64,000 nucleotides of DNA from Evansella caseinilytica (GCF_900107275.1 NZ_FNPI01000007.1:62001-126000); one strand, 5' to 3'; shown: positions 46,003-55,735, counted from the first letter of the stretch. Translations and numbers: made by a program. Notes: generated from the sequence alone by a model not told the origin.

Positions 46003-48198
46003 TTAGTAAGAGTAAATTATCTCTTTGTCAATGTAAAAGCGGTTGTTTTCTACCCGACCGTTGATAATCCCCGCCTGCCCGAGCATATTTGTGATTCCCG
46101 GGAGAAACCAAAGCTGGACAGATGTCGTTACCGTTCCTTCTACATACGTGGCCTGCTCCATCAAATTGGTGTCGGTATTTTGATGAATTCTCGCCATTAC
46201 CCGCGCCAGCTTATTCCCTTCCGGGTGAACGAATAAAAAGAAACGTAAGTAATCCTTATAGGAGTGATCTAAGATCAAATCTTTAAAAAATTGAACTCTT
46301 TCCCCTTTTTTGATATCGCCAACGTTTTCTATCGTCTTATCCAATGCATACAATATCGCACCGATCCACATAAACTTCCCCATACTACGGACCCAATCTA
46401 CTGTAAACGCCTCGACGAAGTTGATGGCGAAGCGGAGGGCGGTAAATTCGGCCATTGCTGCCGCGAAGTTGAGCGATGAGTTTGGCAGGCCGTACATGAT
46501 GAATTCCACTTCATTGTTCTCAATCGCATAGGCTTCCGCGCCGCTTTTCGAGAAGTCATGGGACTTAAAACGGGTTAAAATGTACTCGTTGATGTAAGCT
46601 TCATCCCGGGCACTCAGGAGAACTGCCCCGATCTTTGCAAAGATACGATCGACAATGCCCATGGCTGAATCGGTCATCGCTTCCTTGTCCTCGGTATCCA
46701 GTTCAGCTAAATCCACAGGCTCTTCACCGATGTAAGCAAGGTAGTCGTTGAGTATGCCGAGCAGCTCCTTGTACTCCTCAGCGGATTCACCTGCATCTTC
46801 GAGTTCATCAAGAATCTCATCCAGTTCTTTACTCGTTTCTTCCGCTTTTTCATCCGCTTCTTTTTCTTTCTCCTCAACTTCATCGGTTTTCATCTCTGGG
46901 CGATTTTTTTCGAAATAATCAATCGCATCCTTGACATAATCCTTTGCGTCCCGATGAGCGGATTGCATCTTGGTAACGTTGTTTCTCGCAAAGGGAACCG
47001 GCTGGGTTTTAATGTCGTCTAACATTTTGCCAAAGGCAATCATATACACCTTCATCGTGTCATCGCCTTGGCGGCTGCCGTTATCCACCTTGTTGCTCGC
47101 CAGTGCAATTTTTCCTTTTAAATCATCAAAAAATTGCTGATCAATGACAAGCTCATCCAACGCTTCATTGGCGTCATTGATCGTGCTGCCGTCGCCCGTT
47201 CCCCCCGAATCCTCCAGGCTGAGCTGCTTCCGGGCATTGGTGGCATCGGAATAATTATCGGCGGTTTCGCTCCGAACGTCATCGATTTTTTTCTTTATCG
47301 TTGCATTCAGCTCTTCCGCTTCCTCCAGCAAGCGAAGGGCTTCCTCTAATTTACCATTAGCGGAATCGATGCTATTGTCAATGGAGGTAAATAACGCTTC
47401 TACATTCTCCACGAACTTTTCCGCATCCTCCTGCTCTTTTTCCCATTTTTCCTTTTCGTCGTCATCCATCTCCTCTGTATCCGCATCCTTGTCCTTCACA
47501 ATCCGCTGATACTCCTCAAGATGCTGGACGAAGTGGGAAATATGCCCGACATGTGGAAATTTGGAGCTGCCGGCGCCCTTTATTTTATCGTCGAGATCAT
47601 CGAGCAGCCGTTCGGCTTCCTCCAGTAGCTTTAACACTTTATCAAGTTTATCTTCCCGGTTATCCAAGTCTTTATTGATTTTACTGGACGCTTTCGCATA
47701 GGTGGAAGCAGCCTCCATTTCCTCGGACACCTTCAGCAGGCTTTCGATGACGGACGCGCCAATTTCCATCGGTGCGATATATTTCATGTCTTCCAGGATT
47801 TGATAGCGGATCGTTGCTGTATTCCCCAGCATCCGGTGCGGATGCAGCTCGACGCTAATTTCCCCGTCCACCGGCGTGGTGTCCGTAAAGCGAAAGTAGT
47901 CGCCGTCCGTACTTAAATCAAGATGCTGCTCAAATACTTGCTTAAAGATGTCGTTCGCTTTATCCTCACCGCCCTCCAGTCCGAACAGGCCGTAGCTTTT
48001 CAAATCCTGATTGAAGTGGGCCATCGTCGACCTTGCCGCGGCCATCGCCGCCTGCTCTGTATCCCGCTGGGCGGACATGATGCGGATGTAATCAATCAGC
48101 ACCGCGTTAAAAATAAATAAGAGGAGGGTAATGATAATCGCGTAGAGAGAGACAGCACCATTCTCTTTGATGACAAATGTATGAAAAAATTTTTTCAT
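46003..48198 (-). CDS. Large TadG-like pilus-assembly protein
   Basis: A 731-residue protein with a TadE/TadG-type N-terminus: KENGAVSLYAIIITLLLFIF helix near residues 12-37. The central part (about 165-480) is rich in E, D and K with heptad-like stretches (KLDKVLKLLEEAERLLDDL), predicted coiled coil. The C-terminal 200 residues are more hydrophobic. Strong AGGAGGCGGGG before the ATG. It is the third gene after the Flp pilin; it may span or cap the pilus in the envelope. No closer family recognised. Confidence 0.75.
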   Translation of the reverse strand: MKKFFHTFVIKENGAVSLYAIIITLLLFIFNAVLIDYIRIMSAQRDTEQAAMAAARSTMAHFNQDLKSYGLFGLEGGEDKANDIFKQVFEQHLDLSTDGDYFRFTDTTPVDGEISVELHPHRMLGNTATIRYQILEDMKYIAPMEIGASVIESLLKVSEEMEAASTYAKASSKINKDLDNREDKLDKVLKLLEEAERLLDDLDDKIKGAGSSKFPHVGHISHFVQHLEEYQRIVKDKDADTEEMDDDEKEKWEKEQEDAEKFVENVEALFTSIDNSIDSANGKLEEALRLLEEAEELNATIKKKIDDVRSETADNYSDATNARKQLSLEDSGGTGDGSTINDANEALDELVIDQQFFDDLKGKIALASNKVDNGSRQGDDTMKVYMIAFGKMLDDIKTQPVPFARNNVTKMQSAHRDAKDYVKDAIDYFEKNRPEMKTDEVEEKEKEADEKAEETSKELDEILDELEDAGESAEEYKELLGILNDYLAYIGEEPVDLAELDTEDKEAMTDSAMGIVDRIFAKIGAVLLSARDEAYINEYILTRFKSHDFSKSGAEAYAIENNEVEFIMYGLPNSSLNFAAAMAEFTALRFAINFVEAFTVDWVRSMGKFMWIGAILYALDKTIENVGDIKKGERVQFFKDLILDHSYKDYLRFFLFVHPEGNKLARVMARIHQNTDTNLMEQATYVEGTVTTSVQLWFLPGITNMLGQAGIINGRVENNRFYIDKEIIYSY

Positions 48199-48247
48199 TC
48201 CCCGCCTCCTCCCGTCGTAGAAATTGTCTGCATCTCGTTCCCTCTAG

Positions 48248-48883
48248 CTATTGTATAAAGGTTTTAATATAGCCGCCGTACCTGGAAATTTGCCCGTAGA
48301 AGTACATGGCGAAATGAACATTGCGGATAAATTCCACCGGCTCGGTCACGGTGCGGACGGATCTTGCCACAAGGTAATCGGTCCCGAATAAATCTGTCAA
48401 GGCGGACGGCAGTCTGAGTTCTTGACGAATGACTACTTCCACTTCATTTCCGAGAAGACCGTTTGTAAAATTCACGCTGACATTTCCCGGGGAGGTCATT
48501 CGGGAGTTGACTTCCTGCTGACGGGTTTTCTCATTAACTAACGAACTGTTGCCGACACCCGGCAGGCCGAATTGCTGCATAAAATTGTTACCAGTCAGCC
48601 GCCAGTAAAGACCATCGCCGTTTTCCGTCGTGTACGCGGAAAATGCCCCTGTTTCCAAGTCCTTTGAGCTGTTGTTCCAGACGTAGGCCACCTGATCGGC
48701 AATGCGGTTCGCCTGGAACTGCATCACCGATTTTTGGTAGATGACCAGGCTGAAGGCAATCAGTGCGATCGTAATAATAAGGATGACGGGAAACAGCATG
48801 GAAGCTTCAAGGGTAAAGCTTCCTTCCTGGCTTTTTCCAAACGTTTGAAGGCGTTTCTTTTCTGTTTCCTCCGTGTGATTCAT
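48248..48883 (-). CDS. tadE: TadE-like pseudopilin (first)
   Basis: A 211-residue protein with GKSQEGSFTLEASMLFPVIL at residues 16-35, the TadE cleavage/transmembrane motif with a conserved glutamate, then an extracytoplasmic domain. It begins six bases after the Flp pilin stop. Minor pilin or assembly factor of the Tad system. Confidence 0.85.
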   Translation of the reverse strand: MNHTEETEKKRLQTFGKSQEGSFTLEASMLFPVILIITIALIAFSLVIYQKSVMQFQANRIADQVAYVWNNSSKDLETGAFSAYTTENGDGLYWRLTGNNFMQQFGLPGVGNSSLVNEKTRQQEVNSRMTSPGNVSVNFTNGLLGNEVEVVIRQELRLPSALTDLFGTDYLVARSVRTVTEPVEFIRNVHFAMYFYGQISRYGGYIKTFIQ

Positions 48884-48889
48884 CGCTTC

Positions 48890-49072
48890 TTAGCTATCCT
48901 TTTGGAAGTCATCGACGATTTTGTCTCCAAAGTCGAGCAGGTTGTTGATCCAGCCCATAATTTGCTTACGGAAGGCGATGGCAATCACGACGATGACCGC
49001 GATGATCAGCATGATTTCCAGCGTTTGAATCCCTTCTTCCTCTTTCCAAAAGTCCTTAAAGAAATTCATCAT
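48890..49072 (-). CDS. flp: Flp-type major pilin
   Basis: A 60-residue pilin precursor: EEEG-IQTLEIMLIIAVIV has the class III cleavage site (after Gly) and the E5 and hydrophobic stretch of Flp pilins, with a short amphipathic tail. The annotated ATG could also be at 49081, but AGGAGG is only two bases before it, so I prefer the ATG at 49072 (11 bases). Substrate of the A24 peptidase encoded at 42755. Confidence 0.85.
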   Translation of the reverse strand: MMNFFKDFWKEEEGIQTLEIMLIIAVIVVIAIAFRKQIMGWINNLLDFGDKIVDDFQKDS

Positions 49073-49112
49073 ATTTTTCATTTCCTCCTGTTTTTTTATG
49101 AAATTTTTTATA

Positions 49113-49985
49113 TTACATAATGGTTAATGCCGGAAAACCGACAATAATCATTATTGCAACAAAGATGAGCATCAGCGGAAAGACGAGTTTAGATGAAGCT
49201 TCCTCCCCCTTTGTTTTCGAAAGGTTTTTCCGCTTTTCCCACAAATCATGGGAAAGCTCGCGCAAGGATAAGATCAGCTCGTTGCCGCCTTTGCGGTAAT
49301 TGAGCAGGACGGTGGTGGTAAAGATCGCCACGTCCTGGATCGAGCATTTTTTACTGAAATCATTCAAGACCGTGGTAAACGCTTCGTTGCTCGTCAAGCG
49401 GTTCGCCGCATAACGGAGCTCCTCATAAAGGGGAGAATCCTCGTTGTTATTCAGCTCGACGCAGCGGATCAATGCCTGCTGCACGGTCTCGCCGGCATTG
49501 ACAAGCAAAATGATTTTGTTGACGAGCTCAGGTAGCTCCAGCAAAATTTTGTTCTTCCGCTCCCGCTCCTGATTCGACAGCTGGTTGACCAGAAATATCG
49601 GAATCAGGATGGAAAAGAAGCAGCCGACGCCAAAGAGGGTATGATCCCCGTTTGTCAGAAGCGCCATGCAGAACGAACCGATGATGCAGAGGTACCCGAC
49701 AGACACGAGCTGCGCGGTAAACATCCACGTGTTTTTTAACGCGTGCTTGCTCCCGTAAAGGCTGACCATTTTTTGCTGAATAACCGCGATTTGCGAATGC
49801 ATCCGCTCCATGATTTTCAGCTTCGTGATGATATGTAACGACACAGGTGCCATAAACATCAGCGGATACCTGTCTTTGAATTCCTCAACGAACTCGTCGT
49901 ATTGATGACGGGACATCATTGATAGGACAATATATATGACGATAAGAACAATGGTCGCTATTCCATAAATAAGCATTGTACTCAC
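49113..49985 (-). CDS. tadC: TadC-like inner-membrane platform protein
   Basis: A 290-residue T2SSF-family protein with hydrophobic segments at about 5-22, 90-135 and 265-285, and the cytoplasmic four-helix T2SSF domain (ELPELVNKIILLVNAGETVQQALIRC). GTG start overlaps the tadB stop (GTGA). With TadB it forms the platform that TadA drives. Confidence 0.9.
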   Translation of the reverse strand: MSTMLIYGIATIVLIVIYIVLSMMSRHQYDEFVEEFKDRYPLMFMAPVSLHIITKLKIMERMHSQIAVIQQKMVSLYGSKHALKNTWMFTAQLVSVGYLCIIGSFCMALLTNGDHTLFGVGCFFSILIPIFLVNQLSNQERERKNKILLELPELVNKIILLVNAGETVQQALIRCVELNNNEDSPLYEELRYAANRLTSNEAFTTVLNDFSKKCSIQDVAIFTTTVLLNYRKGGNELILSLRELSHDLWEKRKNLSKTKGEEASSKLVFPLMLIFVAIMIIVGFPALTIM

Positions 49986-50929
49986 ACCTTAATATTCATG
50001 ATTCGCTGGCTCAGCCAATAGGAAAAGATGAGCAGCCCAAGGCAAAATGTCATGACAACGGGCCCTAAATATCCCCAGTTGTACAGCGGCTCCAGGTAAT
50101 CGCCAGACGTGTATTTCAAAAACGCAATCATTCCTACCGGAAGGACGGTCAAGATTCGCGATTCGAATCGCTTTTGGGCAACCATCACCTTTACTTCCTG
50201 CTGAATATCCACCTTTTCCCCGATGACATCGGCGGTTCGGCGAATGACCTCGACTAAATTTCCGCCGGTTCGTTTACACGTAATGAATACGTCGGCAAAG
50301 TTCAATATATCCTCGGAATCCGAGCGGGTGGCGAAATCCTGAACAGCTCGTTCAATCGTCTCGCCGTTTTCAACGCGGCGGTTGATAATCTCGAATTCTT
50401 TAATGATCATCGTATTCGGATCCGGATACAGCAGCCTTAAATCGTTCACTACTTCCCTGAAGCTGTTTTCGATCGAGCGCCCCGCCGCAAGGGAAGTGGA
50501 CAAGGAAGCAATCGCCTCCTTAAATTGCAGCGCCAGCTTTTCCTTTCGTTTCTGCAGCAGGCTTTTCCGCTGCATTCGCGGAAACAGGAATCCGAGTCCG
50601 CATAGCAGAAGGCTGACAATCAAGCTTTCATAGAATAATTGACCGAGGAAAAACAAGACGGCCATGGCAATAACAAGATAAAACAAATACTCTTTCGGTT
50701 GCATTTTGTATGTGGAATAATCGACGAGATGGCCTTCCACCTGCCGGATTTTTTTCTTCGCGGCTTCCGCCTTTATCTCCGCCGCCCGTTTGGCAAAGGA
50801 GCTTTGTTCCTGCGGTGTATTTTCTTCAAACTGCTTTTTCTTCTCCGCCTGCTTCCTCCTGCGGGCCGTGATTAAATAAACGATTAATATGATCGGAATA
50901 ACCAGTAAGATGAGCATATCCTGCTCCAT
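49982..50929 (-). CDS. tadB: TadB-like inner-membrane platform protein
   Basis: A 315-residue T2SSF protein with an N-terminal helix, a basic linker, two helices near 90-120, the T2SSF domain (FKEAIASLSTSLAAGRSIENSF) and C-terminal helices. It lies between tadA and tadC in the conserved Tad order. Confidence 0.9.
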   Translation of the reverse strand: MEQDMLILLVIPIILIVYLITARRRKQAEKKKQFEENTPQEQSSFAKRAAEIKAEAAKKKIRQVEGHLVDYSTYKMQPKEYLFYLVIAMAVLFFLGQLFYESLIVSLLLCGLGFLFPRMQRKSLLQKRKEKLALQFKEAIASLSTSLAAGRSIENSFREVVNDLRLLYPDPNTMIIKEFEIINRRVENGETIERAVQDFATRSDSEDILNFADVFITCKRTGGNLVEVIRRTADVIGEKVDIQQEVKVMVAQKRFESRILTVLPVGMIAFLKYTSGDYLEPLYNWGYLGPVVMTFCLGLLIFSYWLSQRIMNIKV

Positions 50930-50977
50930 AAGAAATCACCTCCAGACGTAGTCAACTTTATGCTGCCGTGAAGCGCA

Positions 50978-52198
50978 TCAGCGTATGCCTGCCAGCTTTA
51001 GTTTCACGGTGGATTGCAGCTCGTTTCCTGTTGGCAGCAGGCGGCCGTTAATTTTCCCTGTCGGACTTTCGCCTTCCTCCACGAATTCATAGAGCGGGTT
51101 AACCTGTATTTCGCCGTTTTCGACACCGAGCAATTCACTAATACTGACGATCTTTCGCGAATGATCACGCAAGCGCGATAAATGAACCATAATATCCACC
51201 GCCGAGACAATTTGTTTGCGGATTACCTCCACCGGGAGACTCGCGCCGCTCAATACCATCGTTTCCAACCTGCTCAGCATATCGGTTGTCGAATTGGCGT
51301 GTCCAGTGGAAAGGGAGCCGTCGTGCCCGGTGTTCATCGCCTGCAGCATATCGAGCGCCTCCGCACCTCGAACCTCGCCGACAATGATCCGGTTCGGCCG
51401 CATCCTCAGCGAAGCTTTAATCAAATCGCGGATCGTGATTTCCCCTTTTCCTTCTGTATTGGCGTTTCTCGTTTCCAGACTGACAAGGTTCGGGACGCTT
51501 TTAATTTGCAGCTCGGCGGAATCTTCAATCGTAATGATGCGCTCCGTTTTTGGAATAAAGTTGGACAGCACATTGAGAAACGTGGTTTTCCCTGAGCCGG
51601 TTCCGCCGCCGATAAAAATATTGTATTTCGCTTTGACGAGATCCTGTAGAAATGCCGCCGCTTCTCCTGTAATCGATCCTTTTTCAATCAAATCTTCAAT
51701 CGCCAACGGCTTTTCGGGGAACTTACGTATCGTAAGGACTGGACCCTTCAGCGCAATCGGCGGAAGCACCACGTTGACCCGCGATCCGTCGTGCAGCCTT
51801 GCGTCAACAATCGGGGACGATTCATTGACCACTCTGTCAACCTTTGAAACAATCGACTGAATAATGTCTTCCAGCTTTTGCTGGCTCTCAAAGCGAATGC
51901 CGACTTGCGAGACGACACCGTCCCGTTCAATGAAAATTTCCTTATGATTGTTGACCATGATTTCCGTAATCGATTTATCGTCAATTAACGGCTGCAGCAC
52001 GTCATATCCGCGAAAGGCGTGATAAATTCGTTCCACCAGCCACTTCATTTCCGCCGATTTCAGGCGGTTTTCCCGGGAATATTCAAATACGGCGGCCTCC
52101 ACGTATTCAAGCAACTCCTCATTCGGAATCGAATGCATTAAATCCAATGTTTCCCGTAATGTCTGAATAAGTTCTTTCACTATTTTTTCATCAATCAA
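50978..52198 (-). CDS. tadA: TadA/CpaF-type secretion ATPase
   Basis: A roughly 406-residue type II/IV secretion ATPase. Walker A GGGTGSGKTTFLN near residue 200, Asp box/Walker B RPNRIIVGEVRGAEALDML, and the His box STGHANS. It powers pilus polymerisation. GGAAGG precedes a TTG at 52198 at good distance; a GTG at 52207 is too close to that site. The reading frame overlaps the end of tadZ slightly. Confidence 0.92.
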   Translation of the reverse strand: MIDEKIVKELIQTLRETLDLMHSIPNEELLEYVEAAVFEYSRENRLKSAEMKWLVERIYHAFRGYDVLQPLIDDKSITEIMVNNHKEIFIERDGVVSQVGIRFESQQKLEDIIQSIVSKVDRVVNESSPIVDARLHDGSRVNVVLPPIALKGPVLTIRKFPEKPLAIEDLIEKGSITGEAAAFLQDLVKAKYNIFIGGGTGSGKTTFLNVLSNFIPKTERIITIEDSAELQIKSVPNLVSLETRNANTEGKGEITIRDLIKASLRMRPNRIIVGEVRGAEALDMLQAMNTGHDGSLSTGHANSTTDMLSRLETMVLSGASLPVEVIRKQIVSAVDIMVHLSRLRDHSRKIVSISELLGVENGEIQVNPLYEFVEEGESPTGKINGRLLPTGNELQSTVKLKLAGIR

Positions 52199-53315
52199 AG
52201 AGAACACCTTCCTGCCTTGCTTCCGTGATGATCGCCATCGCCGCGCCTAGCTCTTTGCTGAAGACCGGGTGATGCAGCAGCTCGTTTTTCTCCACCGCTT
52301 CCGTCCATTCCGGAACGAATGGCAAATAAGCGCGGACCGGAATATCGTACTGCTGCTGTGCTTCGGACAATTGGCCGCCAAAGCGGTTGACGATAAACAG
52401 GAAATCGTCCAGTTTTTTGTCACAGCCGAACAGCTCCTCCTGCATCTCCAACCCCTGCTTTGTTTTACAAAAGCTTTGCACATCGTTGTTTAGCAGCCAG
52501 ATAAGCCGGTCGCTTTTGCTGAACGCTGCCTTTGTAAATTCGTAAAGCGAGCTGTCCAGATCAATAACAACATAATCGTATTCACCTGCTTCGGCAAGCG
52601 CCCGGATGAGCTTCTCGATTTCCTCCTTGCTGCTTTCAATAAGCTCGGTTGGATTCGGCAGCAAATCAAAATAATAAATATCGAGCTCCGTACAATATTT
52701 TTTCAATCCCTCGATCTTCGCCAGCAGTTGATTCGTCCGGGCTTTTAAATAATAGAAAATTTGCAAAGACGGGTTGTCCTCCGGCGAAGCAAAGTACAGC
52801 GACGTCGTATTGAATAATTCCATGTTCAAATAAAAGATTTTTTTGCCGGCAGTTGCTAATTGTTTACAAATATTGATAGCCAGCGTCGTTTTTCCGACGC
52901 CGCCTGCGGGTGAATATACAGAGAGAACTTTTGTCTGTGCCGCCGTTGCTAGATGCTTGTAATCGGACCGCTTTTCATAAAACGCAGCCAGCATATCCGA
53001 AAGAAGTCTGTTCAGGGGCTGATATTTAAAAATCTCGGGTGTATCTTCGTCCTCTTTTTGTCCGGCAATCGGCTCCTCCGCCAAAAACATTGTCATTCCT
53101 CTGCCGGCTTCCAGCTTTGTTACTTCATAGAAAGCGGGCTCCAGCAGTAAAATGTCGTAACGCGCGCCCTGCTGAATGTAACGTTCTAAATTTGACTTGT
53201 TTGAAAATAGCTTCACATCAAATCTTGCTTTATTCGTTGAAGATACGATATATTCTGCAAATGATTTCAAGTATAATGTATCGGCGGATGCTAAAATGAG
53301 ATGCAGTTGACTCAA
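52191..53315 (-). CDS. tadZ: TadZ/CpaE-like MinD-family ATPase
   Basis: A 374-residue protein with an N-terminal receiver-like domain (about 1-120) and a ParA/MinD ATPase domain with deviant Walker A SPAGGVGKTTLAIN near residue 136 and DYVVIDLDSS. TadZ proteins position the pilus machinery at the cell pole. TTG start with GAGGTGAT upstream. First gene of the locus. Confidence 0.9.
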   Translation of the reverse strand: MSQLHLILASADTLYLKSFAEYIVSSTNKARFDVKLFSNKSNLERYIQQGARYDILLLEPAFYEVTKLEAGRGMTMFLAEEPIAGQKEDEDTPEIFKYQPLNRLLSDMLAAFYEKRSDYKHLATAAQTKVLSVYSPAGGVGKTTLAINICKQLATAGKKIFYLNMELFNTTSLYFASPEDNPSLQIFYYLKARTNQLLAKIEGLKKYCTELDIYYFDLLPNPTELIESSKEEIEKLIRALAEAGEYDYVVIDLDSSLYEFTKAAFSKSDRLIWLLNNDVQSFCKTKQGLEMQEELFGCDKKLDDFLFIVNRFGGQLSEAQQQYDIPVRAYLPFVPEWTEAVEKNELLHHPVFSKELGAAMAIITEARQEGVLFD

Positions 53316-53340
53316 TGATTATCACCTCGTTCATTTAATT

Positions 53341-53421
53341 GCTTTTGTTCGAAAAGATCGATTTTTATCTTATTGAACAAACACGATGCAATGAGCGGAA
53401 CCATTGCCTTTTTGAACACGC
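53341..53421. repeat. R1 repeat, short copy in opposite orientation
   Basis: Read on the minus strand it runs GTGTTCAAAAAGGCAATGG-TTCCGCTCATTG-CATCGTGTTTGTTCAATAAG ... CTTTTCGAACAAAAGC: both R1 ends with almost the whole body deleted. It lies upstream of tadZ. The remainder of 53422-53896 holds no supported gene. Confidence 0.7.
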
Positions 53422-53896
53422 TTTTATAGATTTTCCGACATTTCCGCGACATTTTGACATTACCAAATTATACAGAATTTCCTTCTACTCATGTCAACAA
53501 TTCCTAAAAACAGGAACTAAGTCCTTGTCTGTTAACAATCATATGTATCCCAGCATTCGCGAACGGTACTATTTACCTATGATGAAACGACTGATTTTTT
53601 CTTTATTCATCAGTTCAGAACTTCTGCTGTAAAAAAAGATCTGCTTCCTATATTGGAAGGTATTGTCCTAACATGATACCTGCAGGGGTTAGATGGGAGT
53701 TTCAAGAGGATTTCATCATACTTTTGTATAATAATGGATATTTTTTTGTTCTACTTCATTCTCACAGCGATGTTTTCCTCTTGTTTCAATAAATCGTCCT
53801 ATGACGAAAGCCGGTGTATATCCAATATGGACTATGGTAATATTTTGAAAGTGCCTGGTACTTGTCGAATGCCCCTATGTTTTCAACTTGTACCTT

Positions 53897-53933
53897 GCTT
53901 GTTCAAAGAGATAAACGTTTTTTGAACAAGCAC
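53897..53933. repeat. R1-type palindrome
   Basis: GCTTGTTCAAAGAG...TTTTTTGAACAAGCAC, 34 bases upstream of the zinc-ribbon gene. Confidence 0.65.
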
Positions 53934-53966
53934 ATGTAACACAATATTTTGCTTTGGAGGGATTAG

Positions 53967-55499
53967 ATGTATTGTAACCATTGCGGCACGACAATCACCC
54001 GGGATTCCAGCTTTTGTCCGGAATGCGGAACACCTACGAGAAGACATGAAGACGCGTCAAATGACGAATTTAAAAATGACGACATTATAATGGAAGAAAC
54101 GCAGGCGGAAGCAGTAGCTTCATCGGAAGAAACTCCGATTGCAGAAACAGAAGCTCCGGTGGGAAAAAAGCCGTTTTTCACAAAAAGAATTGTTTGGATA
54201 TTGAGCGTTTTTGGTTTCCTGTTAATTAGTGGGATCGTTCTTTATCAAATCGCCGCCAAGGCAGCGAAGCCGGATCATCTCGTGGAAGCGTTTTGGGAAG
54301 CTGTCGATCGCGGTGACAGTGACGAACTGAGCAAGATGCTGTATCCGAAAAATGACGACTGGGAATTTACAACCAGTCAGGCGGAAGCACTGCTTACTTT
54401 ATTGAACGAGCACCCGGATCAGAAGGATATCCTGCGGAATGAGCTTCTTTCCGAACAAAATTACTATAATAAGGAAGGTGATGGAACCAAGGAAAGCTTA
54501 TCCAATTATTACGCAACGGTCTCGCTGACAAATCACGGAAAAAAATGGCTGTTCTTTGACGACTACCTCCTGGAAATCAGCCCGATTTATCTCCGCGTGA
54601 TCACCAATCAGGAAAACGTGATCTTATATATAAATAATGAAAAAGCTGGAGAAAATCTGCCGACAGATGAATATCAGGTCTTTGGACCGTACGCTCCCGG
54701 GAAATATGAACTTCGAGCGAAATTGGAAACCGACTATTATCAGTTGGAAGCATTTGAAACAGCTCAGCTTTTTTACTCTTTCCATGACAGCGAATCAGTG
54801 GGCGTTACATTTGATGACGTCAAAAGCGTCAGAGTCATCGGTCCGTTGGATGAGGCTGTGTTGTTTATCAACGGAAAAGAAACCGATATCATTGTAGAAT
54901 CGCAATACAGCACGATCGGCGACTTTCCGGTGAACGGCGAACTGACGTTGCATTTGGAAAAGGAATACCCGTGGGGAACGGCAACATCAGAAGAAATCGT
55001 TCTTGATGATACAAGCATCCGTTTTGAAGACTTTGATCAAACACCTGAAGACGACCGCAATGCAATCATGGAATTGCTGAATGAAATCTGGGAACAGGAG
55101 CTTGAAGCGATTAAAACAGGCGACACGTCAGGCATGGTTTATGCCCCCGATGAGCGGAAAGAAAAAGTACAGGAAGAATACGAGCAGATGCAGGAAAAAA
55201 ACAAGGATTACAGCGAAGCGAAGTTTGTGACTGCTAAGTATTGGAAAGATTCCTTTGACAACTTTAGCTATAATGACAAGGAGAATCGCTATGAGGTGAG
55301 CATTGAAGCCGAGTATACGATGTATGAGCCTGACGACCGGCGATATTCCACCTTCCGGGAAGATGAATACGGCCGGACAACTTATTATTTTCATATGTAC
55401 TATGACGAGGAGAAACAAGAATGGATTTACCTGGATTATGAAAGAAATGCCTTGTTTTTGCTGGAAAGCCACGAAGTGTATACGTATGAATTTGAGTAA
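53967..55499 (+). CDS. TcaA/YvbJ-like zinc-ribbon membrane protein
   Basis: A 510-residue protein: zinc ribbon CNHCG...CPECG (residues 3-23), acidic linker, one transmembrane helix (about 75-95, RIVWILSVFGFLLISGIVLY), then an extracellular region of TcaA-type beta modules and a C-terminal NTF2-like domain. Similar in layout to B. subtilis YvbJ and staphylococcal TcaA (glycopeptide response). GGAGGG precedes the ATG. Monocistronic. Confidence 0.8.
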   Translation: MYCNHCGTTITRDSSFCPECGTPTRRHEDASNDEFKNDDIIMEETQAEAVASSEETPIAETEAPVGKKPFFTKRIVWILSVFGFLLISGIVLYQIAAKAAKPDHLVEAFWEAVDRGDSDELSKMLYPKNDDWEFTTSQAEALLTLLNEHPDQKDILRNELLSEQNYYNKEGDGTKESLSNYYATVSLTNHGKKWLFFDDYLLEISPIYLRVITNQENVILYINNEKAGENLPTDEYQVFGPYAPGKYELRAKLETDYYQLEAFETAQLFYSFHDSESVGVTFDDVKSVRVIGPLDEAVLFINGKETDIIVESQYSTIGDFPVNGELTLHLEKEYPWGTATSEEIVLDDTSIRFEDFDQTPEDDRNAIMELLNEIWEQELEAIKTGDTSGMVYAPDERKEKVQEEYEQMQEKNKDYSEAKFVTAKYWKDSFDNFSYNDKENRYEVSIEAEYTMYEPDDRRYSTFREDEYGRTTYYFHMYYDEEKQEWIYLDYERNALFLLESHEVYTYEFE

Positions 55500-55563
55500 G
55501 CATGCAGCTTAAGGGAATACCGCGCGGCAGAGGAGCAAAGCACGCCCAGAGGGCATCGTGAAA

Positions 55564-55606
55564 AAGTCTTTTACAGGCTAACGAAAGGTTGTAAAAGGCT
55601 TTTTTT
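55564..55606 (+). terminator. Terminator of the TcaA-like gene
   Basis: AGTCTTTTACA, loop, TTGTAAAAGGCTTTTTTT, about 65 bases after the stop. Confidence 0.85.
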
Positions 55607-55635
55607 ATGTGCCTCCAACTGAAATGAAACTTCTG

Positions 55636-55735
55636 CCCGTTCTTTCCGTTGAATCGTTGCGATTCCCCGTCAGTTTTATGATTTTTCCCGTCGATTTGAT
55701 GTCTTTCCCGTCGATTCCGTCCATTTTTCCGGATC
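55636..55735. repeat. Degenerate short tandem repeats
   Basis: Four to five imperfect units built on TTTCCCGTCGATT, spaced about 20-22 bases, in the space between converging genes. Similar to 28165-28262. Confidence 0.5.

Larger units (their letters stand above)
43891..46246. repeat. Tandem segmental duplication
   Basis: Unit 1 (43891-45148) and unit 2 (45202-46246) have the same order: hairpin spacer, DUF4352 lipoprotein, 3' end of the TadG-like gene. The spacers (43905-43960 and 45221-45275) and the TadG-like ends (44898-45148 and 46003-46246) are nearly identical. Unit 1 is about 200 bases longer because an R1 repeat lies inside it (44698-44898). Confidence 0.9.

Noticed and set aside
53734-53925. 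Plus-strand frame with hydrophobic start and a Cys (MDIFLFYFILTAMFSSC), lipoprotein-like
   Set aside because: No ribosome-binding site, ends inside an R1 palindrome, and lacks a credible mature domain.
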